64,000 nt of DNA from Faeciplasma sp900553675 (GTDB taxonomy: Bacteria > Bacillota > Clostridia > Oscillospirales > Ruminococcaceae), in NCBI GenBank assembly GCA_958428235.1, contig CAUAFG010000005.1:46383-110382 (forward strand). The letters are read 5' to 3'. Shown piece after piece: positions 8,744 to 16,779 of this stretch. Within the stretch, counting starts at the first letter, position 1. Each line of letters begins with the position of its first letter. A program made the translations under genes and the position numbers. Under the pieces are notes generated by a model. That model made no database searches. It saw nothing but the letters and a program-made list of their open reading frames with translations, and was not told the origin of the DNA.

Positions 8744-9598
8744 CTAAAATGCAAGATTTATTATCAGCCCGCTTGCGGCTCCTATTGCGTAAAGCAGGGC
8801 GGTTATACCTATGTTTTGTTTGAGATTTTTGTTTGTGCGGAACAAAACCACCAGTCCCAATCCCGCTCCGGTTGAAAGACCCGCGACTACCGAGCCGAAG
8901 GACAGACTTCCCGCAGCATAGAGATTTGTCAGCACAACCGAAGCCGAGCAGTTGGGAATAAGCCCTATCAGCGCGGCAAGAAGGGGCTGGAAGGCACTGT
9001 CGGTCATTAAAACGCGGTCGAGCCGCTCCTCTCCCAAAAGATATATTGCAAAGCCCAATATAAGCGACACTACAAACAGAAAAGTAAATATCTGCGCGGT
9101 GTGCTTTATGGCAGAGTATAAAATTCCGTGTTCCTCGCAGCCGCGGTCCTCGCAGAGGTCGTGGTAGGGCTCGTTTTCCTCGTTTCCTCGGCGGTGGCAG
9201 AGCTTCATAACGCCGTCTACAAGAAGTCCAGCAAGCACAGCAATAACAGCCTTTGCGGCTATCAGCTTCCATACCTCGCCCACGCTCTGCGGGTTGGAAA
9301 GAAGTATGGGTATAGCTTCGTCGCTGGTGGCGATGTATACCGCTATAAGAGTTCCTAAGCTTACAAGCCTTCCGGAGTAGAGATTCGAGACCGCAACCGA
9401 AAATCCGCACTGCGGAATGCATCCGAAAAGCGCTCCGCCGACCGGACCGAATGGTCCCAATTTGCGCAGAGAGTTTGCAAGCTTGTCCGACGCCTTATGT
9501 TCTAAATATTCTATAAGAAGGTAGACCGCAAATAAAAACGGCAGCATTTTAGCCGTATCTATAAGCGCGTCAAGAATTATATCCAAAACCGCTTCCAT
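8744..9598 (-). CDS. ArsP_2-type heavy-metal/manganese exporter-like permease
   Basis: The 284-residue protein has about eight to ten membrane segments in two related halves. Each half carries a matching loop motif: GCIPQCGFSVAVSNLY near residue 60 and GLIPNCSASVVLTNLY near residue 200. A His/Cys/Glu-rich loop lies between (about 128-150: CHRRGNEENEPYHDLCEDR). This arrangement fits the predicted ten-helix heavy-metal exporter family (ArsP_2, often named putative manganese transporter). The Cys and His residues suggest metal handling. The start at 9598 is preferred because GAAAGGAATC is 5-6 bases upstream; an in-frame ATG at 9613 has no site. Confidence 0.75.
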   Translation of the reverse strand: MEAVLDIILDALIDTAKMLPFLFAVYLLIEYLEHKASDKLANSLRKLGPFGPVGGALFGCIPQCGFSVAVSNLYSGRLVSLGTLIAVYIATSDEAIPILLSNPQSVGEVWKLIAAKAVIAVLAGLLVDGVMKLCHRRGNEENEPYHDLCEDRGCEEHGILYSAIKHTAQIFTFLFVVSLILGFAIYLLGEERLDRVLMTDSAFQPLLAALIGLIPNCSASVVLTNLYAAGSLSFGSVVAGLSTGAGLGLVVLFRTNKNLKQNIGITALLYAIGAASGLIINLAF

Positions 9599-9632
9599 AT
9601 TGATTCCTTTCATAATCAAGTGATTGCCGAAT

Positions 9633-9822
9633 AATACTAATTCGCAATCAGCCTGTAGCCAAAGCCGACAGATAAAATAAGACCAATCAAGGAAAGCGAC
9701 CGCAGTAATACAACGTTTTAGAGCAAAAACTGCTCTAAAACCGCGTATTGCAAGGTTGCTTGACGCAGAGTGGGCTTATTTTAGCGAAGGATTTGGCTAT
9801 AGGATGGTTGTGAATTAGTATT
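9633..9822. repeat. Long fold-back element 2 (190 bp palindrome)
   Basis: The 346 bases between the permease and maf hold this element and the maf promoter. Both ends read AATACTAATTC on opposite strands, and the two arms can be aligned for about 95 bases with few gaps, for example GCCAAAGCC against GCCAAATCC and AAAATAAG in both. The centre is a tight hairpin GTTTTAGAGC / GCTCTAAAAC. No protein is encoded. It shares its terminus with the element at 1291-1394, which suggests a small non-autonomous mobile element family. Confidence 0.75.
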
Positions 9823-9875
9823 TAGTATAGCACTTGCGGGGCGGTACGTCAAGAGAAAAACGCCGCACAAAGCAG

Positions 9876-9904
9876 TTGATTTTGTATCGGAAGTATGTTA
9901 CAAT
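9876..9904 (+). promoter_or_regulatory. Promoter of maf operon
   Basis: TTGATT (9876-9881), 17 bases, TACAAT (9899-9904) with a TG one base upstream of the -10 box (extended -10). Confidence 0.7.
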
Positions 9905-9964
9905 AATTATAATATCAATTATGCCTTCAAAGCTTAGATACAAAATATAAAGGAATGACTTAAT

Positions 9965-10540
9965 ATGCCCGATATAAACTATGTTTTAGCCTCAAAATCT
10001 CCCCGCCGCGCCGAGCTTATGCACTATATCACCCCCGATTTTGAGATACTTCCCGCCGAGTGCGGCGAAAACCCTCCCGATGGAATCGAGCCGGACGAAA
10101 TACCCGAGTTTCTTGCGGTGCAAAAGGCTCTGGATGTCTGCAAAAAGCGCCCCGATTCGCTTGTTATCGGGTGCGACACTGTTGTAATCTTAAACGGCGA
10201 AATACTTGGCAAGCCCAAGGACATGGACGACGCTTTCAGAATGCTTAAAGCCCTTTCGGGCAGAGTCCACACCGTCGTCAGCGGGGTGTGCATATGCTAT
10301 AAGGGCAAAACGCTTTCGTTCACTCAGAAAACCGCTGTTGAGTTTTATCCTATATCCGACGAGGATATTCGTGATTATATAAGCCAATCCAATCCGCTCG
10401 ACAAGGCGGGTTCATACGGTATTCAGGACAAGGGCGGGCTGTTCGTAAAGGAAATTTGCGGCGATTATTATAACGTCGTCGGACTGCCGGTTGCGCGGCT
10501 GAATCTCGAAATCAAAAAGCTTGTCATGCTTTTGGGCTGA
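9965..10540 (+). CDS. maf: Maf nucleoside triphosphate pyrophosphatase
   Basis: Maf proteins hydrolyse dTTP/UTP or modified nucleotides to monophosphates and are linked to septum formation. The 191-residue length is typical. Family motifs are present: LASKSPRRAEL at the N-terminus, VIGCDTVV in the middle and DKAGSYGIQDKGG near residue 145. The Arg-Arg after SP and the GCDT loop form the nucleotide pocket. First gene of a likely operon, 14 bases before the next gene. Confidence 0.95.
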   Translation: MPDINYVLASKSPRRAELMHYITPDFEILPAECGENPPDGIEPDEIPEFLAVQKALDVCKKRPDSLVIGCDTVVILNGEILGKPKDMDDAFRMLKALSGRVHTVVSGVCICYKGKTLSFTQKTAVEFYPISDEDIRDYISQSNPLDKAGSYGIQDKGGLFVKEICGDYYNVVGLPVARLNLEIKKLVMLLG

Positions 10541-10554
10541 GAAAGGAGCATTGC

Positions 10555-10875
10555 ATGGGATTGTTCGGAAAAAAGAAAAAGGATAAATATGCTCTCACCA
10601 AAAAAGAGCTTGCCCGATTCAACGGCAAGCCGCTTCAATACGCCGTCGAGCGGGTAGACGGAATAGAAAGGGTCTTGGGCAAGAACGGCGGAATCATAGT
10701 ATTAGACGATGTTATAGTCGTTATGTGCGAAGCACACGAGGTGTTCCGCTGCCGGATAAAGGATTCAACGGTTGCGGAGCTTTTAAGCGGCAACGGCGTT
10801 GAAATCAGCGGGATTGACGATTACACCGGCGAAAAGCGGTATGTCGTCGCCCACTACTCCTACTACCGCAAATAG
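10555..10875 (+). CDS. Conserved small cytosolic protein, unknown function
   Basis: The 106-residue protein has a very basic N-terminus (FGKKKKDKY) and no membrane segment or recognised motif. A GAAAGGAGC site is 5-6 bases before the ATG. Tight spacing on both sides (14 and 18 bases) shows it belongs to the maf/lipid-kinase operon. The central hydrophobic strand pattern (GIIVLDDVIVVMC) suggests a small alpha/beta or PH-like fold; this is inference. Confidence 0.72.
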   Translation: MGLFGKKKKDKYALTKKELARFNGKPLQYAVERVDGIERVLGKNGGIIVLDDVIVVMCEAHEVFRCRIKDSTVAELLSGNGVEISGIDDYTGEKRYVVAHYSYYRK

Positions 10876-10893
10876 CTTGGGAGGGCATACGTC

Positions 10894-11793
10894 ATGAACA
10901 AAAAGCTGTTATTTGTTTACAATCCGCATTCCGGCAAGCAGGCGGTTTCACGCAAGCTCTCAGCGATTGTGGATATCTTCGCCGCGGATGGATATGATGT
11001 AACCTGCCATCCCACCCAAGCAAGGCTTGACTGCATGGAGACCGTATCGGAGCAAGCCGGACTTTACGATATGGTAGTAGTCTCCGGCGGAGACGGCACC
11101 CTCAACGAAGCCGTTAACGGCTATATGCAGGCGGGCTGCACAAAGCCGATGGGATACATCCCCTTCGGCTCCACCAACGACTTTTCGCACTCCACCGGAA
11201 TCCCGATACAGCCGCTGAAGGCGGCGCAGACCGTTATAGACGGCGAGCCTATGCTCTGCGACTTGGGCTGCTTCAACGGCAGGTATTTTACATATGTTGC
11301 AGGCTTCGGAACTCTTGCGGAGGTCTCCTACAGCACCCCACAGGACATCAAAAACGCGCTTGGCTTTTCGGCGTATATTTTGGAGGGACTGTCCGCCCTG
11401 ACTACTATTGAGTCCTTCAATCTAAGCTACGAGGCAGACGAACGCTCCGGCGAAGGCGAATATCTTTTAGGTCTTGTAACAAACACACTCCATGTGGCAG
11501 GCTTTAAAAATATTGTTTCAAGCAATGTGCTTTTAAACGACGGTCTTTTTGAGGTGCTGCTTGTCAAAAAGCCGAAGACCGCCTCAGACCTGCAAAAAAT
11601 CGCTTCAAGCATACTTAGCCGCAATTTCGACAATGAATGTATCGAATCCTTCAAGACCGCTAAAATAACGGTCACGGCAAAGGATAAGCCGCTTTCGTGG
11701 ACGCTGGACGGCGAAAACGGCGGCGAACACCTTGTCTCGCGGATAGAAATTCACGAGCGCGCATTAAATATTATGACAAAGAAACGAAAGTAA
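10894..11793 (+). CDS. Diacylglycerol-kinase family lipid kinase (YegS/BmrU-like)
   Basis: The 299-residue protein has the catalytic-domain motif VVSGGDGTLNEAVNG near residue 65, the nucleotide-binding signature of the DAGK/sphingosine kinase fold, preceded by the N-terminal NPHSGK loop. The C-terminal beta-sandwich ends with SWTLDGENGGEHL, the usual family end. It phosphorylates a lipid hydroxyl, probably diacylglycerol, returning it to phosphatidic acid. It precedes acyltransferase and glycosyltransferase genes, which supports a role in recycling lipid for glycolipid or teichoic acid synthesis. Confidence 0.9.
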   Translation: MNKKLLFVYNPHSGKQAVSRKLSAIVDIFAADGYDVTCHPTQARLDCMETVSEQAGLYDMVVVSGGDGTLNEAVNGYMQAGCTKPMGYIPFGSTNDFSHSTGIPIQPLKAAQTVIDGEPMLCDLGCFNGRYFTYVAGFGTLAEVSYSTPQDIKNALGFSAYILEGLSALTTIESFNLSYEADERSGEGEYLLGLVTNTLHVAGFKNIVSSNVLLNDGLFEVLLVKKPKTASDLQKIASSILSRNFDNECIESFKTAKITVTAKDKPLSWTLDGENGGEHLVSRIEIHERALNIMTKKRK

Positions 11794-11797
11794 TCAT

Positions 11798-11836
11798 GTC
11801 AGCCAAAGCCAATTCGGCGGCGGCTGACAATTTTTT
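11798..11836 (+). terminator. Terminator of the maf operon
   Basis: GTCAGCC pairs with GGCTGAC, followed two bases later by six T. It lies 4 bases after the lipid kinase stop. Confidence 0.82.
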
Positions 11837-11981
11837 GCGCTTTTCTCCGGTATAATAGGCTATATATCGAAAAAACTATCACGATTTTGCACTATTTGCC
11901 CGATTAATTGAGATTCAGTTGAGATTGCGGTATTACAATAATCTAAAATGGGGAAAATAGGAGTGCGCGCGGCAGGACTTT

Positions 11982-12788
11982 TTGAAGTATTATCCCGCGC
12001 GACGTCAGAAGCTTATGTCAAAAAAAGTACAGTATTACTCTTCCTTTTCCGAGGATATCATAAGCTCGGAAAATCAGTCCGCAACGGTTCCCGATGGCTA
12101 TGAATGGATACGCACGGGGCTTAAAGCGAAAATATCCTCTGCCCTGATTTACGGCACTGCCGTCGTCTTAGGCTGGATCTGGTGCAAGGCGGCTCTTCAC
12201 ATATCCTATAAAAACAGACAGGCTGTAAACTCCGCCACCGACGGCTGCTTTATCTTTTGCAATCACACCCAGCCGTTCGGAGATGTTGTTCTGCCGGCAT
12301 TTTTGAGTCTTAAAAAGCGGGTGTACACCATAGTCAGCCCCGCGAATTTAGGGATACCGGTGATAGGCAGGATTCTTCCCGCGCTGGGCGCTCTGCCGAT
12401 TCCTTCGGGACTCAATGGGATGAAAAGCTTTTTAAGTGCGGTTGGAAAAAGGGCTTCCGGCAAAAACTGCGTTGTAATATATCCCGAAGCGCACGTGTGG
12501 CAGTACTACACAAAAATACGCCCCTTTGAGGATACCTCCTTCCGGTTTCCATGCGATCTTGACAAGCCTGCCTTTGCCATGACGGTTACATATCAAAAGC
12601 GAAGATTCGGAAGCCGCCCCAAGACGACGATATATTTAGACGGACCATTTTACCCCGATAAAAGCCTCAACCCCAAGCAGCGCCGAGCCGAGCTGTGCAG
12701 CCGCGTAAAAGCCGCTATGGTTCAAAAAAGCAAGCTCAGCACCTATGAATACATAAAATACGTTAAGAGAGGAGACCAAACGGCATGA
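11982..12788 (+). CDS. PlsC-like acyltransferase with altered HX4D motif
   Basis: The protein (268 residues from a TTG at 11982, or 257 from ATG at 12015) resembles 1-acylglycerol-phosphate acyltransferases: a hydrophobic segment near 55-70, then FCNHTQPFGD, then a VIYPEAH motif near 165. In the classical motif His and Asp are four residues apart; here five lie between them (HTQPFGD), so activity or geometry may differ. First gene of a four-gene unit; its stop overlaps the start of the first GT8 gene by four bases. The start is uncertain: AGGA precedes the TTG closely. Confidence 0.75.
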   Translation: MKYYPARRQKLMSKKVQYYSSFSEDIISSENQSATVPDGYEWIRTGLKAKISSALIYGTAVVLGWIWCKAALHISYKNRQAVNSATDGCFIFCNHTQPFGDVVLPAFLSLKKRVYTIVSPANLGIPVIGRILPALGALPIPSGLNGMKSFLSAVGKRASGKNCVVIYPEAHVWQYYTKIRPFEDTSFRFPCDLDKPAFAMTVTYQKRRFGSRPKTTIYLDGPFYPDKSLNPKQRRAELCSRVKAAMVQKSKLSTYEYIKYVKRGDQTA

Positions 12789-13648
12789 ACATTCTATACT
12801 GCGGAGACAAGCACATTGAAGACGGTCTTATAATATCGGTGCTTTCGCTGACAGAGAATGTCGGCGAGCCGCTCAACGTTTACGTCATGACGGTTGAGCT
12901 TAAAAACGAACAATTCAACCTCGAGCCGGTCTCGGACAGCGTTATTGACTATCTTAAAAGAACAGTAGCCGAAAGAACCGGCGGGAGCGTTAAAAAGTTT
13001 GACGTTACCGATTTATTTTCAAGAGAGCTTCCCCAAGCAAACATGGAAACCCGCTTTACCCCCTGCTGTATGCTACGCCTGTTTGCGGACGAAATACCCG
13101 AAATCCCCGAAAGAGTGCTGTATCTTGACAACGACGTTGTGGCGAGAATGGATATCTCGGACTTCTACTATCAGGATATAGATACTTACGAGCTTGCCGG
13201 AGTTTTAGACTACTACGGCAGATGGTTTTTCCGCAAAAATATCTTTAAGATGGACTACCTCAACTCCGGCGTGCTGCTTTTAAATATGCGCAAAATACAC
13301 GAAAGCGGGCTTTTCAGAAAGTGCCGCGAGATGTGCGTATGCGAAAAGATGTTCATGCCCGATCAGTCGGCGATAAACAAGCTTGCCAACAAGAAAATCA
13401 TCCGTGACCGCCGCTTTAACGAGCAGCGTAAGCTTCACAAAAACACTGTCATGCAGCACTTTACAACCAGCTTTAGGTTTTTCCCGTGGTTCCATTCCTT
13501 AACGGTCAAGCCTTGGCAGATAGAGCGGGTGCATGAAATTCTGAAAATCTTTGAATACGACAACCTTTTCACTCAGTATCGCGCAGCGCTCGATATAATA
13601 TCGGCGGATACATTAAAACAAAACAACGAATGTGAGACAAATGCATGA
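12785..13648 (+). CDS. Glycosyltransferase family 8 (first copy)
   Basis: The 287-residue protein begins MNILYCGDKHIEDG, the GT8 nucleotide-sugar binding start, and has the metal-binding DxD as YLDNDVV near residue 115 and LNSGVLLLNM near 160. GT8 enzymes are retaining transferases that use UDP-glucose or UDP-galactose. AGAGGAGA lies before the ATG. It overlaps its neighbours by four bases on both sides (ATGA type), so translation is coupled. Acceptor likely a lipid, judged from the flanking acyltransferases. Confidence 0.9.
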   Translation: MNILYCGDKHIEDGLIISVLSLTENVGEPLNVYVMTVELKNEQFNLEPVSDSVIDYLKRTVAERTGGSVKKFDVTDLFSRELPQANMETRFTPCCMLRLFADEIPEIPERVLYLDNDVVARMDISDFYYQDIDTYELAGVLDYYGRWFFRKNIFKMDYLNSGVLLLNMRKIHESGLFRKCREMCVCEKMFMPDQSAINKLANKKIIRDRRFNEQRKLHKNTVMQHFTTSFRFFPWFHSLTVKPWQIERVHEILKIFEYDNLFTQYRAALDIISADTLKQNNECETNA

Positions 13649-14610
13649 AATCAAACAAACCCTTAATACCAATATTCTTCGCGATTGACAACGACTACGC
13701 CCCCTACCTCAGCGTTGCCATAGCCTCGCTGATTGAAAACGCTTCTTGCGAGTATGATTACAAAATACATATCATCCATCAGGAGCTGAGCGAGGAAAAC
13801 AAGCGCCGCTTGGGCGGTCTTGCCCGCGACGGCTTTGAAATAATCTTCACCGAGATGGCGGACTGCCTTCGTCCCATAACCGACCGCGTGGAAAACCACC
13901 TGCGCAAGGGGCAGTTTACGCTTACAATATATTTCCGCCTGTTTCTGGCGGATATGTTCCCGCAGTACGACAAGGGAATCTATTTAGACAGCGACATAGT
14001 TGTTCCGGGGGACATTTCAAAGCTTTATGACACTCAGCTTTCCGAGGATAAGGCGTTCGCCGCCTGCTCCGACCTTTCTATTCAGAACGTCCCTGTTCTT
14101 GTAAACTACCTCGAAAACGCAGTCGGCGTTCCGCGGATGAATTACATAAACTCGGGAGTTCTGGTTATGAATTTTAAATTCTTCCGCGAGCATGATTTTT
14201 CGCGAAGATTCTTGGAGCTTCTTGATACGTGGCATTTCGACAGCGTTGCTCCCGATCAGGATTATCTCAACGCCATGTGCGCGGGAAGGATAGTCTATCT
14301 TGACAAGAGCTGGGACGTTATGCCCAATAAGTCCCGCGAGAAGCTTAAGTCCCCGAATCTTATACATTACAACCTGTTCGACAAGCCTTGGTGCGTTAGC
14401 GGGGTGCAGTATGAGGAGTATTTCTGGGCTTATGCCGAGCGCTCGGCGTACTACAGCGACATATTAAAGCACAAAGAGTCCTACACCGAGGATAAAATCG
14501 AGGCGGACAGGCAGGGTCTTGCAACGCTGATAGACCGCGCGGATAAGCTTGTTAACGCGGACATCACCTTTAAAAAGCTGAGCGAAAAGGGGGTAAGGAT
14601 TAAGATATGA
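13645..14610 (+). CDS. Glycosyltransferase family 8 (second copy)
   Basis: The 321-residue protein starts IPIFFAIDNDYAPYLSVAIAS and has the DxD in YLDSDIVVPGD near residue 112, NSGVLVMNF near 170 and PDQDYLNAMC near 205. It ends HYNLFDKPW, the usual GT8 C-terminal sugar site. It differs clearly from the copy upstream, so the two probably add successive sugars. Start and stop overlap the neighbours by four bases. Confidence 0.93.
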   Translation: MKSNKPLIPIFFAIDNDYAPYLSVAIASLIENASCEYDYKIHIIHQELSEENKRRLGGLARDGFEIIFTEMADCLRPITDRVENHLRKGQFTLTIYFRLFLADMFPQYDKGIYLDSDIVVPGDISKLYDTQLSEDKAFAACSDLSIQNVPVLVNYLENAVGVPRMNYINSGVLVMNFKFFREHDFSRRFLELLDTWHFDSVAPDQDYLNAMCAGRIVYLDKSWDVMPNKSREKLKSPNLIHYNLFDKPWCVSGVQYEEYFWAYAERSAYYSDILKHKESYTEDKIEADRQGLATLIDRADKLVNADITFKKLSEKGVRIKI

Positions 14611-15461
14611 TAATTGGGGGAGATAAAAAACCTGTAATAGAAAACATCAAGGCGGCTTTGCGGGACGAGGACTACAGCCGCAAGGTCGAGCTTGGCGACC
14701 CCAAGCTTTCCAAGCAGGAACGCACGGCGGTCTGCTTCGGATTCATCAAGAAAAGAAAAGCAGTCAGATATAAGCTTGCAAACAGAGCCGCAAGGACGAT
14801 TGAAAATATAGTCGGCTGGGCAATCAACCGCGATACAGAGATTGTCGGCATCGAGAATATCAAATCGGTAAAGGGCGGAGCGATTGTTACAAGCAACCAC
14901 TTCAACCCGCTGGACAGCACCATCATCCGCAAGCTGGCGACAAAGACAAAGCGCAGAAGGCTTTTTATAGTCAGTCAGGACACCAATTTTGCGGCTTCGG
15001 GGTTCTTGGGCTTTCTTTTGTACAACGCCGACACCATACCTATCACGCAGGATCCTCACTATCAGAAAAACGCCTTTATCCCGCTTCTTAAAAGGCTTTT
15101 CAAGCGGAAGCAATGGGTGCTGATATATCCCGAGCAGGAGATGTGGTTCAACTACCGCAAGCCACGCCCGCCAAAGCGCGGAGCCTACTATTTCGCGGCA
15201 AAGTGCGGGGTTCCGGTTATATCCTGCTTTACCGAAATGACAGAGCTTGACGAGCGGGACAACGAGCAGTTTAAAAAGGTGAGATATATTCTGCACGTCC
15301 TGCCGCCGATATATCCCGAAAAGGGGCTTACGGTGCGGGAGAACAGCCTAAAAATGATGGAGCGCGATTACGAGCAGAAAAAGCGCGCCTACGAATCCGC
15401 ATACGGCAAGCCGCTGAGCTACGAATTCAGCAAGAAAGATATTGCGGGGTTTGTGGGATAA
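14607..15461 (+). CDS. PlsC-family 1-acyl-glycerol-3-phosphate acyltransferase-like
   Basis: The 284-residue protein carries a normal HX4D motif in SNHFNPLDST near residue 97 and the second acyltransferase block LIYPEQEMWF near residue 172. The first 70 residues are an unusual charged extension. Last gene of the operon acyltransferase-GT8-GT8-acyltransferase, overlapping the second GT8 gene by four bases. It probably acylates a glycolipid or its lipid precursor at the cytosolic membrane face. Confidence 0.88.
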   Translation: MIIGGDKKPVIENIKAALRDEDYSRKVELGDPKLSKQERTAVCFGFIKKRKAVRYKLANRAARTIENIVGWAINRDTEIVGIENIKSVKGGAIVTSNHFNPLDSTIIRKLATKTKRRRLFIVSQDTNFAASGFLGFLLYNADTIPITQDPHYQKNAFIPLLKRLFKRKQWVLIYPEQEMWFNYRKPRPPKRGAYYFAAKCGVPVISCFTEMTELDERDNEQFKKVRYILHVLPPIYPEKGLTVRENSLKMMERDYEQKKRAYESAYGKPLSYEFSKKDIAGFVG

Positions 15462-15485
15462 CGCTTTACATAGAGCAGAAATATT

Positions 15486-15528
15486 AAAAGCTTTAAAGCC
15501 GGGAAAACGACTTTAAAGCTTTTTTGTT
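15486..15528 (+). terminator. Terminator of the glycolipid operon
   Basis: AAAAGCTTTAAAG pairs with CTTTAAAGCTTTT across a 12-base loop, and T residues follow. It also can act for the converging cassette gene on the minus strand. Confidence 0.88.
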
Positions 15529-15556
15529 TTGATGTTGCGGGTTACGAAATGCTGAT

Positions 15557-15597
15557 TGATAATATTTTTCTGGTTATCAGAATGACAAACTGAAATT
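15557..15597. repeat. Cassette repeat R, copy 1
   Basis: About 41 bases containing the hairpin TGATAAT...GTTATCA and then GAATGACAAAC. It matches the copy at 16044-16085 at about 38 of 42 positions. It lies directly after the stop of the 15597-15962 gene, reading on the minus strand. Confidence 0.85.
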
Positions 15598-15962
15598 CAG
15601 AGAAATAACTCTTCCGCCGATTTTACCTGCCAGTTAAATTGCTCTCTAAAGTCGCAGAAACATTCTGCGCATACCCACCTGCTCATATCCTTTGTGCAAT
15701 AGAATTCACACTGTTTATCCGTCAATGCTTTTTCAAAGCAGAATTCGCAATGTTCATGCCAAAAGTGCTGAATTTTTTCACCTTCAAAAAATTCGTATCC
15801 TTTATTTGTGCTTTCGACATAACTTTTTGCATATTGTTCAATCTTTTTGAAAAAACTGTTTTTATCTTCGTATGCGACTTTCCAAAACTCCGGGAAGGAA
15901 ACCTTGTAAAGAGTTGCATTTGACAAAAACCGTTCTTGCCCATTCAATCACCAGTCAGTCAT
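15597..15962 (-). pseudogene. Cys-rich small protein gene with in-frame TGA at codon 5
   Basis: A strong site AAGGAGGT lies before the ATG at 15962. Translation gives MTDW, then TGA (15950-15948), then LNGQERF and about 110 more residues in the same frame. The remainder is a coherent zinc-finger-like protein with CEFC, C near EFYC and CAEC pairs and the end FREQFNWQV. Similar proteins, from memory, begin MTDWW.NGQER, so the TGA seems to replace a second Trp codon (TGG). Either the gene is newly inactivated, it restarts at the TTG at 15947, or TGA is read through. Function unknown; Cys pairs suggest metal binding. Confidence 0.72.
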
Positions 15963-15964
15963 AG

Positions 15965-16022
15965 ATTTACCTCCTTGGTAAATTCCGATTCATCGGTATT
16001 ATTTTTTCTTATGATACTTCCA
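15965..16022. repeat. att-like duplicate of the rlmH 3' end
   Basis: On the minus strand this reads TTGGAAGTATCATAAG followed by an A-rich stretch and CCGATGAATCGGAATTT. It copies the end of rlmH (codons for GKYHK and about 35 bases beyond, 16749-16805) with roughly three-quarters identity and an identical 12-base core AAGTATCATAAG. It lies upstream of the Cys-rich gene and directly after repeat R copy 2. Confidence 0.72.
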
Positions 16023-16043
16023 ATCATTAACAGACAATTTGCC

Positions 16044-16085
16044 TGATAATGTTTTTCTGAGTTATCAGAATGACAAACCGGAATT
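16044..16085. repeat. Cassette repeat R, copy 2
   Basis: Same sequence as 15557-15597 with four differences, including the TGATAA / TTATCA hairpin and GAATGACAAAC. It follows the stop of the membrane protein gene at 16090. Confidence 0.85.
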
Positions 16086-16089
16086 AAAT

Positions 16090-16740
16090 TTACCAAAAGC
16101 AGAATGGAACAACCGTTTTAATAATTAGCGCAAAAACAATGGAAATCCCCATCATACAAATTGTTTCCTTGACGGATTTTCGTAAAACAAGTATTCCAAT
16201 CAGCAACATTAAAAGGTTCAGCCAAGAACGAATATCTATATAAAACATTCCATACACAAAAGCAGTGTTCACCAAAACTCCCAAAATGCCTGCGGAAAGA
16301 ATAAGGGCAACCCAGCCTTTCCCTTTCGCATACCAGCACAAAAAGCCAAGAAACGGAGAGGCGATTGTATATGCAATCCAAATCATAGCATAGCTTCTTG
16401 GAAAGAAACCCGCCACAAAATTACAGTACAGATAATAGCTTGCAACAAATCCTACAAAAAACAGGAAAACATTCATTGCGGCTCTAAAAGGCGCATGACT
16501 GTATACAGCTATACAGACCGCAATCACGATCCACGGTGCAAAACCACCTAAGAAATTGTGAAAATCCAAGGCATTATCAATCGCTTGTAACAGGACCGGA
16601 AGATGCCCTTGCGTATAATCTAAGTATTTGGAAAATATTCCCATACAGATTCCCAAAAGTAAGATACCTATTGTAAGAATAATTTGCCTTTTGGTAGAAT
16701 CTGATTTTTGAGGTACACGTATTTTATCTAAAAAATTCAT
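16090..16740 (-). CDS. Multi-pass membrane protein, unknown function (rlmH cassette gene)
   Basis: The 216-residue protein (ATG at 16740; a GTG at 16752 is also possible) has a short basic N-terminus and about seven hydrophobic segments (near residues 20-40, 65-80, 90-110, 115-135, 145-160, 165-185, 190-210). Features include HAPFRAAMN and PRSYAMIWIAYT between helices. It resembles small uncharacterised DUF6518-like membrane proteins, with low certainty. It sits between the rlmH 3' end and repeat R copy 2, i.e. inside a cassette-like unit. Its AT content is higher than that of its neighbours, which suggests acquisition by transfer. Confidence 0.72.
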   Translation of the reverse strand: MNFLDKIRVPQKSDSTKRQIILTIGILLLGICMGIFSKYLDYTQGHLPVLLQAIDNALDFHNFLGGFAPWIVIAVCIAVYSHAPFRAAMNVFLFFVGFVASYYLYCNFVAGFFPRSYAMIWIAYTIASPFLGFLCWYAKGKGWVALILSAGILGVLVNTAFVYGMFYIDIRSWLNLLMLLIGILVLRKSVKETICMMGISIVFALIIKTVVPFCFW

Positions 16741-16779
16741 TATTGCTCTCACAAAATTCTGATCTATCGATACAATTTT

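Noticed and set aside
9633..9822. A yybP-ykoY manganese riboswitch upstream of the permease
   Set aside because: The region is a simple long palindrome with transposon-like ends and I could not find the conserved loops of that riboswitch.
14481..15296. A 271-residue frame on the minus strand
   Set aside because: Antisense of the acyltransferase and GT8 genes, no start site or motif.
15597..16740. An intact SCC element with ccr recombinase
   Set aside because: No recombinase is present; only two small genes and repeats were found, so at most a passenger cassette is claimed.
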